Part shown: piece by piece, positions 51,950 to 63,200 of the stretch
Position numbering within the stretch: position 1 is the first letter of the stretch
How the letters are laid out: every line of letters starts with the position of its first letter
Source: Loxodes magnus
Taxonomy: Eukaryota; Ciliophora; Karyorelictea; Loxodida; Loxodidae
Direction of reading: 5' to 3'
DNA length: 64,000 nucleotides
NCBI GenBank assembly: GCA_946699065.1
Contig: CAMPDV010000018.1
Coordinates: forward strand, 1,546,825-1,610,824
The notes under the pieces: generated by a model
What the model was told of the DNA's origin: nothing
The model's database searches: none
The model's input: the letters and a program-made list of their open reading frames with translations, nothing else
Translations under genes and position numbers: made by a program

Positions 51950-54900
51950 TAAAATAGTAAAAATTAAAGTAAAAAGTATTAATTAAACAATTAATAACTA
52001 TAACTTCATAATCATTCATTTTACTCTTAATCTCGCTTTACTAATATCAGGGCATTATATGCATTTACTAGTAGAAGAATTGCAATAAAGAGAAACTTAA
52101 AATGCTATTTGTATGATACTATTTAAATGAATTACCAAAGAATAGTTATATCATTAGCTACATTTATTATGCTTCCTTACTAAGCTAAAGGTAACATTTA
52201 CTTATATCTCTTAGTCTTTAGCTTAGTTTACTATTATAATTAAAGCTTTTTAATCTGTTTTAATCTAGTTTAATTTATTTATTTTGCATCTCTGAGTTGT
52301 ATTAGATAAAAGCAAGCTATTCCATTAAAATAATATATTCTAAAGTCAGAATCAAATATGTATTCTTAGTAACTATCAAAGCTAAAATTCAAAAATTAGA
52401 AGTAAATATTCTAGCTTATTGGTTTATAACCTAATGAGAAGACTCTTTTTAAATATTATATTCTTATATTTAGCAAATAATCAAACTTTAAAGCTTAATA
52501 TTAAATATTATAAGTCCGTTATTACAAATAGAGTGTAGTTTAATAGAAAGCCTTCACAAAGTAGCGTTATATATGAACTATTAATTTTTAAATAATTAAT
52601 AAAAAATATTTAGAAGCTGGAATTAAGATAATATTTTAGGAACTAATATGTAAACATATTGAAAGCACTAGTTATCGTCTGGGATCATATAATAGAAGTA
52701 AGTGCAAACAAACAACAATTATACTAAAGGCAGGAGTAAATATAGCTAGCTAGAAAGAATTTATACGATTTAGTTGTAAGATAAGTTAATGTAATAAAAT
52801 ATATAATTTATTATCTTATTTGAGAGCTATCTTTTATTTCTTTTATTAATTTTTATTAATTTTAAACTTAAAATGAAATAGTAGGAATAGGAAGTTTATT
52901 TAACCTTAAATTAAGAAATAAAATTTATTATTTTTAGTTTTTTATAAATTATTAAAATTAAAAATAATTGTCAGAAGAAAAGAAGTATGAGAATAATAAC
53001 GATTGAATAAAGCCAAAAGGTATAATGCATGATAAACTTAAATTTCATAGACTGATGTATTGTCTTGATTTATAATTTATTAGATATTATGGAAATATAA
53101 AATTTCGATATTCTTAAAAATATATTATTTTATAAATTGAATGGTTTATTTTTGAGGAAATTAATGATAAAAAGATTTTAATAAAAAGTTTGCTAGCTTT
53201 TATCGTTAAAGTTCAAGTTTAAGAAATTTGCATACATTAATTAAAATTTTACTAAAAATTCGAGTAGAAGTAAATTATTAATTAGATAAAACCAGTTTTT
53301 CTATAATTTTATAATATAGATATAATCAAAGAACGAAAATAGTGCAGCTTATAATTAGTAAAAAGTGAAAAAATTAAATTTACATCAAATGAGAGGAATT
53401 TTAGTAAGAAGATTGGTAGAAATTCAAGAAAACAAAAAAATTAAAAATATAAATAATTTTTAGTAATATTAAAAATATTTAAATCTTTTACTTAAAGTTG
53501 AGCTTAAGAGTGAGACAATACAAAAAAATAAAAAAATGATTATAATATGAATATTCTAATAAATGCTTAAAATTTATTCAAATTCTAACTTTTAAATTTA
53601 TTTATATAATGATTATTACACTTTTAAAAAAGATTTTTATGGATATAAGCAATAATTTTATTTTACTATTTCTTTACAAATGATAGAAAAAATCTTTTTA
53701 TTAGTTGTTTTTTATAAAAAATAATTAAGTTTATTTTAATATGCAAGGCATCTTATTTCTTTGAGGAATTAATAATTTTTCACTAAATGCATATTAAATT
53801 TATCTATTAGTAATAAAAAATTATGTAAAATTTTGTTAGCTATTTATTTGAGTTTTTTAATTGACTATTTTCTCAAAGTATATCATATCTAATATTAAAT
53901 ATTTTGTTTATTAATAGAGATTCATTAACCTTAAAACTCAGTTCTCCTTTTTTATATATAACTTAAGCTTCATAGAATATTTCTTTTAAATCTATTTCTT
54001 AATTTTTAATATTAGTTTTAGAATTTAATTTTATAGATTTATAAAAGCTTAATCAATCAAGATTTTCACTTTCAAAGTTCAATTATTTAAATAAATTAAT
54101 TTATACGTAGTATCATTCATCAATTTTGTTTTATTTCTTGATTAAAGATTTATTTTACTTTTACAATTAATTGATTTTCTATCATTAACTCAAATTAAGA
54201 GTTAATTTTTATTTTTTTCATTTTATGAAAGTATTTAGCTTTATTTTTTGAGGACATTTAAATTTTATTTTAGCTATTCATTTGCATAATTTTTTCGCAG
54301 TTGTATTTAAGAACCAATTAAGAAGATTTGTTATTATTAAAAAAAAGCAATCTAAAGTTAAATTAGATAAGTTTTACTATTTTAATACAAAACAGGTTTT
54401 ATTATATTTCGATAACTAAAATTGTAATATCTGAATTAAAGTATGAAATAGATGTATTGTATCATGCTTAATATAAAAAATAATTTGAACTTATTGTAAT
54501 ATACAAAAATTTTCATTTGTTATAATTTAGTTTTTAGTAATTTAAGAACTGACAAATTTTCAATTTTTAGTAAATTTTATAAAGAAAGCTTAAGACTTTA
54601 GTTATTATATAATTAGTTTCTATTCTTAAATTATTGAATTTAATTTAGAATTGCCAAATTAAAAATAACTATGAACTGAAATTTTACGTCTAAGCTCTTT
54701 AGTAAAAATTATTAACGTTTTTAATGAGTTGTTTGATTTTCAAAATGATCGTTATTTAAATAATTTTTTTCTAAATTTTTTATTTTTTTAATTATTTGAT
54801 TGCATAATAATTATTAGTTAAAGTGATATAAAAAAAATTAATAAGAATTTATGCCTATTCACTTGATTTTTAAATTTAATCTTATGTTTCTTAAATTGTT

Positions 54901-55640
54901 AAAACTTATTAAGATAAAGACTTTTGAGAATTTAAATTTTTTTTAATTTTCGTTGTTATAGAAATAACTAAGTATGTTGTTTTATGTATTTATTATTAAT
55001 AAAATAATTATAAATTTTAATCTTAAATAGCTTCAATAGATTCATATTAAGGTTTTTGTATTTTTTTAGTTAAATTCTTATATATTTTTGCATTAATAGA
55101 ATAAAATTATTAATACTTTCATAAATTTAGTATTAAGAGTTCATCTATTTACTTGTACTGCTTGAAAAATAAAAAAATAATTAATAATCTTGTTCTAAAA
55201 TTATTTAATTTTAGGTATTTGCTTAGAAATTTTATAGCAATTATTAATAAATTTAGTTTTTAATTTAGTTCTATTTAAAAAAAAGATCGATTTAATAAAT
55301 TATTTGATTAAATGACTAAATAAACGTAGATTGTAAAATTCTTTTTAAATATTTATTTTCATTTATTTATAAATTTAAGTAATTAAGCATTTAAAATGTT
55401 CTACAATTTATTTAAGTTTTATTATTTTAAAGGTATTCAAACAACTGTAAATAATTTTATTGTATATTAATTAAGGTCTAGAATGGACTAGCTTCCATTG
55501 TTCGAAAAAGGATAATAAAGTCTAATTATTAATTTAAATAATGAATCTATTTCGTTTATTTTCATTTTCTTTAATATCCGTTTTTTAAGTGTTTAAGTTA
55601 TTCATAGTATATATAGCTAAGTTTTATTTTATTTTTATAA
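51950..55640. other. Very AT-rich gene desert
   Basis: About 3.7 kb with long A/T runs. No protein or RNA gene recognised. It forms the upstream region of the kinase-WD40 gene on its right and of the IQ gene on its left, so promoters must lie within it, but no motif stands out. Confidence 0.55.
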
Positions 55641-58107
55641 ATGGAATCAGGCTTCGATTAAGATTTCATAATTTAGCGAGAGTATTTAGAAAAAGGAGAA
55701 CCAATTGCTAGTGGAGGTTTTGGGACTGTGTATAAAGGAAAATGGTTAGAGACCATTGATGTTGCGATTAAATAGTTATTTATATAGAATCCAACCATAG
55801 ATATCAATTAAGATTTCTAAAAAGAATTAGCAGTTTTGAAGAAATTACGTAATCCTAATGTTATAATGTTGTATGGTTATTGTAATTAACCTCTTAGTTT
55901 AGTGATGGAATTGATGGTTCAATCTTTATTTTAGTTCCTGCACAATAATAATGAGATACCATGGTTACTAAGATATTAGATCAGTTTAAACATAGTAACT
56001 GGCTTATAGTACATACACATGTAGGAAATAATTCACCGTGATTTAAAAAGCAACAACATTTTATTGGATAACAAAAATATGGCTAAGATATCTGATTTGG
56101 GATTGGCCAAAATTAAGAATAAGTCAAAGTAATTTAATACAAATACGAAAGTAGGCACGATATGTTGGATGGCGCCTGAGTTGTTGTAGATATAGCCTCA
56201 ATATAGTAAAAAATCTGACATTTATGCGTTGGGAATGGTTTTTTGAGAGATAGCTTCGTAGAAGATTCCTTTTGAGGAAACTTTAGAGCTAGTCATCATG
56301 TCATTGGTAACGAGTGGAAAGAGAGAGAAAATGCCAGTTGACTGTCCCTAGTAATATACTTAGATAATAAATGGATGCTGGGCTTAGGAGGTTTAGAATA
56401 GGCTTGAAATCGACTAGATCAAGAAGATGATGTTGGAGTGTATCAAGAGCTAGAAGTAGAGTTATTAATAAAATTAGCCTAGCCCCCAGCAACCTTAAAA
56501 ATCGTTATAAAATACACTACAGTAGTAGTAAATCAGGTAATAAGTTCCGATGGTTGTGTCTTAATAATAGATCGAAAAAATTCAAACTTAAAATTTAACA
56601 AATCTCTCGATTTTAACCTTTGACAATTTGCTATAGTTCTTAAATCAGATAAAAGGAGAGAATGTTAATTTATTAACGATAAAGCAAGGTCCTTTAAATC
56701 AAACTAGATTAACTGATTAGGTTTAAATTCTGTTACAATTATCATAAGTGGCAGATTAATAAATACATTAAAAGCTGAGTTAGATAACATAGTTATGTAA
56801 ATCTCAATAAGGAGTTACATAAGTTGCTTCCAATGTCTTAACAATGCTTAATTTTATGAACTTCGCGTTCAACAATCAAAACCTCTAAAATCTTGACTTA
56901 TCTAACTCTGATTTATCGGACACCACTTTCACCAACTGTAACTTCTCCAACTCAAATCTAACATCAACCAACCTAAGAAACTCCAAATTCATCAACTGTG
57001 ATATCTCCAACACCAATCTAACCTCAATCATTACGGAACACCCAAACATGTTCACTGGACACTCTGATCGTGTCACTTCAGTTGCCATCTCACCTAACTC
57101 TAACCTAATAGTCTCTGGATCACGTGACAACACTCTTAGACTCTACAACATAGCTGAAGGTACCTGTAAGACCATGAGTGGTCACACTTATTATGTATCA
57201 TCAGTGGCTATATCCAGTGATGCCAACTTAATCCTTTCTGGCTCTTATGACAAAACTTTAAGACTCTACAACATAGCTGAAGGTACCTGTAAGACCATGA
57301 GTGGTCACACACATTATGTATGATCTGTGGCTATATCCAGTGATTCAGAGTTTATCGTATCGGGAAGTCATGATACTACTCTTAGACTTTACAATATCAA
57401 GACAGGTACCTGTAAGACCATGAGTGGTCACAAAGATTCTGTATATGCTGTGGCTATATCCAGTGATTCAGAGTTCATCGTATCGGGAAGTTATGATAAG
57501 ACGGTGAGACTATGGGACGTCAAGACAGGTACCTGTAAGACCATGAGTGGTCACACTAATTCTGTATTATCTGTGGCTATATCAAGTGATTCCACTTAAA
57601 TCATATCTGGATCTTATGACAAAACTATTCGTTTATGGAACTCTCGAACTCTGTCTTGTACAAGGGTCTTATCGGGACACACCTCTGAAGTCTATTCGGT
57701 AATATTCTCAAACAACAACAAGTATATCTTATCTGGATCTTCTGACAAGACAATAAGAATATGAAATATCTTTAATGGATAGTGTGAATGTGTACTTATG
57801 GGTCATACAGACACTGTGGGTAGTTTATCATTATCAAGGGACAACAATTGGTTAGTATCAAGTAATGGAAGTTTCTGATATAATCCAAATAAATCGGAAG
57901 ACTACAACATTCGAAGATGGAACATAGGAAGGTTATTGAATGGAGAATAAACAACTAACTAATAATAGGTAAGTTCAAATTTATCACACCACATTTATAT
58001 AGACTGACTGGAATAAAGTATATGATGACTATGGATTGCGATTTTAGAATTGCGTAATGACTAATACTATAATGAGTGCCGAGGACAAGTAGAGATACAT
58101 CAAGTGA
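55641..58107 (+). CDS. Protein kinase with pentapeptide repeats and WD40 repeats
   Basis: 810 residues after removing one 34-nt intron (57969-58002); stop TGA 58105-58107. Residues about 15-265 are a TKL-type kinase. It has ASGGFGTVYKG (Gly loop), VAIKQL (Lys44), HRDLKSNNILL (about 132), SDLGLAKI (DLG in place of DFG), VGTICWMAPELL and SDIYALGMVFWEIAS, with Trp202 as TGA. All catalytic residues are present, so activity is likely. A Gln-rich linker follows. Then comes a run of pentapeptide repeats (about 417-465): LDLSNSDLSDTTFTNCNFSN, SNLTSTNLRNSKFINCDISN and TNLTS. About seven WD40 repeats (469-763) follow, for example GSYDKTVRLWDVKTGTCKTM. Four WD repeats are nearly identical at the DNA level. 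Codons in the pentapeptide/WD part end in C more often than in the kinase part. Internal TGA codons fall on WD-conserved Trp (HTHYVWSVA, TIRIWNIFNG). The tail TDWNKVYDDYGLRFQNCVMT follows the intron. Confidence 0.93.
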
Positions 58108-58309
58108 TCTATTTGATTTTAAACTATTTAAACTATTTAATTTTACATTTAAGAATATTAAAATTGTTAAGTCTTTATTATTATTGCTTAAGTTCTTCTC
58201 TTTATTATTATTATAAGTAAAGTTAAAAAAGTGTTAAAGTTCTTAATTTTTCCTAAGTCTTTTTTGAACTTAGTTATTTTTATTATTATTTGTTTAATTA
58301 AATTTTAAA

Positions 58310-58790
58310 ATTAAGTGTTAGAGAAATTTTAAATTTTCTAGTGTTAGAAAAATTTTTGAGTTACGTACTAGAGCAACTATAGTTTAATTTCCAAGTGTTA
58401 AGAAAATTTTTCGAGCTATTTATTAAAGTTAAAAAATTTAAATTTTCTAGTGTTACGAAATTTTTTTGAGTTACGTACACGAGCTAAAAATTCTAAATTT
58501 TTCTAGTGGTAGAAAAATTTTCTAAGTATGCACTAGAGTAAAATATATTTCAGGAAAATTTTTTTGAACTCAGCCAAGTGTTAGGAAAATTTTTGAGTTA
58601 CGCGTCAGGAAAATTTTTTTTAGAAGTATGAACTCAGCTAAATAATTTAAATTTTCAAGTGTTAGGAAAATTTTTGAGTTATGTACTAGAGCTAAAAATT
58701 TTTTAATTTTATATTATAGTCTTAGTAATTTTTTTGAGTTGCGTGATAGTGCAAAGTTTTTTTTTTTATTTGTTATAAAATTTAATTACG
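58310..58790. repeat. Degenerate ~60-bp tandem repeats
   Basis: Seven or so diverged copies of a unit around AAGTGTTAGGAAAATTTTTG followed by AGTTACGTACTAGAGCTAA, in the 3' region of the kinase-WD40 gene. No coding sense. Unit boundaries and length vary. Confidence 0.75.
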
Positions 58791-58895
58791 TTTGTTATTA
58801 TTTTTAAGTTGCACAATATAATTTTCCGATAGGAAAAATGTAGAATACTGCATTTAATATGCAGCAGATTAAATTAGCATGAGTTAGAAGCCCTG

Positions 58896-59071
58896 AAATC
58901 GTGAAAAACGTCAAAGCCTTTTTTTGCTCAGCGTTTTACACTATAGGGCTGAGTTGGGACGGAACAAGCTGGGGGATTTCGGGATAAGTCGAAGGTCAGA
59001 AAGGAATAAAATTTTTTAAAAAAAAGTTTTAAAGTATAAAAGGGTTTTTGAAAAAAAATGGGAATAAAAAA
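58896..59071 (+). repeat. Direct repeat, copy 1
   Basis: About 175 bp beginning AAATCGTGAAAAACG, passing TTTTTGCTCAGCGTTTTACACT and ACGGAACAAGCTGGGGGAT, and ending in an AAAAGTTTTAAAGTATAAAAGG tract. It matches the segment at 59410-59581 at most positions. GC-richer than its surroundings in its middle part. Could be a duplicated promoter-like or non-coding element. Confidence 0.8.
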
Positions 59072-59088
59072 TTTGCGACTATTTTTTT

Positions 59089-59300
59089 GATTTTGGTTTT
59101 GTTTTTTTTTGATATTGGTTTTGAATTTTTTTTTATTTTGGTTTTGAAAAATTTTGATTTTGCTTTTGAAAATTTTGATATTGGTTTTGAAATTTTTCGA
59201 TTTTGGATTTGAAAACCTTTGATTTTGGTTTTGAAAAATTTTGATTTTGGTTTTGGTTTTGGTTTTGGTTTTGGTTTTGCAAGTTTTTGTTTTTTTTGAT
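59089..59300. repeat. (TTTTGG)n and related TTTTGATTTTGG repeats
   Basis: A low-complexity tract built from TTTTGATTTTGG and TTTTGAAAATTT units, with five to six uninterrupted TTTTGG copies around 59235-59275. It lies between the two direct repeat copies. It resembles G-strand telomeric sequence only loosely; see the rejected items. Confidence 0.85.
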
Positions 59301-59409
59301 TTGAAAATTTTCGATTTTGGTGCATGACAAAAATTTTAAGAATTGGGTTTTGGTATTTTTTTTGATTTTTAGAGCTTAATGAAAGGCGATTAAGTGTATT
59401 TAAAGCATT

Positions 59410-59581
59410 AAATCGTGAAAAATTTAATTTTGTTTTTTTGCTCAGCTTTTTACACTGCAAGACTTTTTTCGAACGGAACAAACTGGGGGAAATCGGGATA
59501 GATAAAGGTTATAAAGGAAAAAATTTCCAAAAAAAAGTTTAAAAATATAAAAGGTTTTTGAGAAAAAATGGGATCAAAAAA
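59410..59581 (+). repeat. Direct repeat, copy 2
   Basis: Second copy of the 58896-59071 element, with shared blocks AAATCGTGAAAAA, TTTTTTTGCTCAGC, TTTTACACTG, CGGAACAAACTGGGGGA, ATCGGGATA, then AAAGTTTAAAAATATAAAAGG and TTTTTGAGAAAAAATGGGAT. Offset between copies is about 514 bp. Confidence 0.8.
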
Positions 59582-59867
59582 GATGAAGGATATAATTTTT
59601 GATTTTGGATTGTGCTAATTTTATTTGAATTGGGTTGTGATAATTTTTTTGATTTTTGGGTAATGAAATATTTTGATTTTTTGAGTTAATAAAAGAAGAA
59701 AAAAGATTTTGAAAAAAAAAAAAAATAATCTACTAAGAAGAAATATTTCAAAAATAATGATAAAATGAATAAAATAAAAATATGCTAAGAAAAGTAAGAA
59801 ATGATAATTAAAAATATGGTAGGAGCAGAGATTGACCTTCTGAATCATACTTTCTTGTTTTATGGCT

Positions 59868-60085
59868 AGGAACTAGTTCCTTTCCTGAAGTGAGAAAGTC
59901 CCTGGTCAAAGTCAACCTTTGCAAGGGAACGCCTTCTTCTTAATTATCCACTCCTGGTAGGGGCTTGAAGCTTGGCTGCCAATAGCGATGGAGCTCCCTG
60001 GCAGCTGATTTTCGAATGAAACAGGATATCCACGAATCCAATGAAGGCAGCGTTGGGATCGTAAACTACAAGAACTTACAGTCCG
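59868..60085 (+). ncRNA. GC-rich hairpin-forming island, candidate structured RNA
   Basis: About 220 bp of near-balanced base composition inside extreme A/T, without a convincing reading frame. It is dense in self-complementary segments: AGGAACTAGTTCCT (59868-59881), TCCCT..CAAAG/CTTTG..AGGGA (59899-59928), GCTGCCA/TGGCAGC (59975-59981 with 59999-60005, enclosing GGAGCTCC) and GGATATCC. The segment GAGAAAGTCCCTGG (59892-59905) resembles the CR-I core of RNase P/MRP RNAs (GGAAAGTCC). Downstream GAAACAGGATATCCACG and TCCAATGAAGGCAGCG loosely recall CR-IV and CR-V in the right order. The strand is assumed from this. I can neither fold nor search it, so an RNase P/MRP identity is only a suggestion. 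Confidence 0.35.
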
Positions 60086-60299
60086 AAATACATAGAGCTT
60101 AAAAATAGATTAAAAGAAAAGTAAAAATAAAGTTTTTTGGAAAATGAAGAATAGCAAAACAAGAAGTAAAAGAAACGTTATTATTAAAAATACATAAGAT
60201 AATAAAAAAAACAAGTAAAAAAATTAGAACGATCTCATAGTGAAATAAAGAAAAAAAAATGAAGTGTTGCAAAAATAAGATGATCTGAGATATTACATA

Positions 60300-63200
60300 A
60301 GTAAAGAAGTAAAGCAAAAAAGAATATAGAATTTAAGTTTTAGGAAGTAAGCTTTGAGATAAAAGATAAGTAAGTATTTTGAAAAGTGAAGAAGTAAATT
60401 AAGAAAAAAAGATAGAATTTCAGTTTTAAGGAGTATGCTTTGAGAAGTAATAAGAACTTTTGAAGTGAAGAAGTAAAGTAAGAAAAGAAGATAGAATTTA
60501 AGTTTTAAGGAATATGTTTTTAAATATAAAGAAGTTATAAATATCTAAAAAAGTGCTGAAGTAAAGTAGAAAAGAAAATAGAACTTAAGTTTTAAGGAAT
60601 ATGTTTTTAAATATAAAGAAGTTATAAATATCTAAAAAAGTGAAGAAGTAAAGTAGAAAAGAAGATAGAAATTCAGTTTTAAAGAATAAGCTTTGAGATA
60701 AAAGAGAAGTAAGTATATTGAAAAGTGAAGAAGTAAAGTAAGAAAAGAAGATAGAATTTCAGTTTTAAAGAGTATGCTTTGAGAAGTAATAAGTATTTAG
60801 AAAAGTGAAGAAGTAAAGTAAGAAAAGAAGATAGTTTTCAGTTTTAAGGAGTATGCTTTGAGAAGTAATAAGTATTTAGAAAAGTGAAGAAGTAAAGTAA
60901 GAAAAGAAGATAGAGTTTCAGTTTTAAGTAGTATGCTTTGAGAAGTAAAAAGTATTTAGAAAAGTGAAGAAGAAAAGTAAGAAAAGAAGATAGAGTTTCA
61001 GTTTTAAGGAGTATGCTTTGAGAAGTAATAAGTATTTAGAAAAGTGAAGAAGTAAAGTAAGAAAAGAAGATAGTTTTCAGTTTTAAGGAGTATGCTTTGA
61101 GAAGTAATAAGTATTTAGAAAAGTGAAGAAGTAAAGTAAGAAAAGAAGATAGAGTTTCAGTTTTATTGAGTATTTTAGATAAAAGAAGATGTAAGAATTA
61201 GAAAAGTGAAGAAGTAAAGTAAGAAAAGAAGATAGAGTTTCAGTTTTAAGGAGTATCCTTCGAGAAGTAATAAGTATTTAGGAAAGTGAAGAAGTAAAGT
61301 AAGAAAAGAAGATAGTTTTCAGTTTTAAGGAGTATGCTTTGAGATAAAAGAAGTATTTTGAAAAGTGAGGAAATAAAGCAAGAAAAGAAGAAAGAGTTTC
61401 AGTTTAAAGGAGTATGCTTTGAGAAGTAATAAGTATTTAGAAAAGTGAAGAAGTAAAGTAAGAAAAGAAGATAGATTTTCAGTTTAAAGAAGTATGCTTT
61501 GAGAAGTAAAAAGTATTTAGAAAAGTGAAGAAGTAAAGTAAGAAAAGAAGATAGTTTTCAGTTTTAAGGAGTATGCTTTGAGAAGTAATAAGTATTTAGA
61601 AAAGTGAAGAAGTAAAGTAAGAAAAGAAGAAAGAGTTTCAGTTTTAAGGAGTATGCTTTGAGAAGTAATAAGTATTTAGAAAAGTGAAGAAGTAAAGTAA
61701 GAAAAGAAGATAGTTTTCAGTTTTAAGGAGTATGCTTAGAGAAGTAATAAGTATTTAGAAAAGTGAAGAAGTAAAGTAAGAAAAGAAGATAGAATTTCAG
61801 TTTTAAGGAGTATCCTTCGAGAAGTAATAAGTATTTAGGAAAGTGAAGAAGTAAAGTAAGAAAAGAAGATAGTTTTCAGTTTTAAGGAGTATGCTTTGAG
61901 AAGTAATAAGTATTTAGAAAAGTGAAGAAGTAAAGTAAGAAAAGAAGATAGAGTTTCAGTTTTATTGAGTATTTTAGATAAAAGAAGATGTAAGAATTAT
62001 AAAAGTGAAGAAGTAAAGTAAGAAAAGAAGATAGTTTTCAGTTTTAAGGAGTATGCTTTGAGATGCAATAAGTATTTTAAAAAGTGAAGAAGTAAAGTAA
62101 GAAAAGAAGATAGAGTTTCAGTTTTAAGGAGTATTCTTTAAGAAGTAATAAGTATTTAGAAAAGTGAAGAAGTAAAGTAAGAAAAGAAGATAGTTTTCAG
62201 TTTAAAGGAATATGCTTAGAGAAGTAATAAGTATTCAGAAAAGTGAAGAAGTAAAGCAAGAAAAGAAGATAGTTTTCAGTTTTAAGTAGTATGCTTTGAG
62301 AAGTAATAAGTATTTTGAAAAGTGAAGAAGTAAAGTAAGAAAAGAAGATAGAATTTCAGTTTTAAGGAGTATGCTTTGAGAAGTAATAAGTATTTAAAAA
62401 AGTGAAGAAGTAAAGTAAGAAAAGAAGATAGTTTTCAGTTTTAAGGAGTATGCTTAGAGAAGTAATAAGTATTTAGGAAAGTGAAGAAGTAAAGTAAGAA
62501 AAGAATATAGAGTTTCAGTTTTAAGGAGTATCCTTCGAGAAGTAATAAGTATTTAGAAAAGTGAAGAAGTAAAGTAAGAAAAGAAGATAGAGTTTCAGTT
62601 TTAAGTAGTATGCTTTGAGAAGTAAAAAGTATTTAGAAAAGTGAAGAAGAAAAGTAAGAAAAGAAGATGGAATTTCAGTTTTAAGTAGTAAGCTTTGAGA
62701 AGTAAAAAGTATTTAGAAAAGTGAAGAAGTAAAGTAAGAAAAGAAGATAGTTTTCAGTTTTAAGGAGTATGCTTTGAGAAGTAAAAAGTATTTAGAAAAG
62801 TGAAGAAGAAAAGTAAGAAAAGAAGATAGTTTTCAGTTTTAAGGAGTATGCTTTGAGAAGTAATAAGTATTTAGGAAAGTGAAGAAGTAAAGTAAGAAAA
62901 GAAGATAGTTTTCAGTTTTAAGGAGTATGCTTTGAGAAGTAAAAAGTATTTAGAAAAGTGAAGAAGAAAAGTAAGAAAAGAAGATAGAGTTTCAGTTTTA
63001 AGTAGTATGCTTTGAGAAGTAAAAAGTATTTAGAAAAGTGAAGAAGAAAAGTAAGAAAAGAAGATAGAGTTTCAGTTTTAAGTAGTATGCTTTGAGAAGT
63101 AATAAGTATTTAGGAAAGTGAAGAAGTAAAGTAAGAAAAGAAGATAGTTTTCAGTTTTAAGGAGTATGCTTTGAGAAGTAAAAAGTATTTAGAAAAGTGA

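Noticed and set aside
59235-59275. Uninterrupted TTTTGG copies as a telomere
   Set aside because: Only five or six copies, embedded in a degenerate TTTTGATTTTGG tract and followed by kilobases of other sequence; not at a chromosome end.
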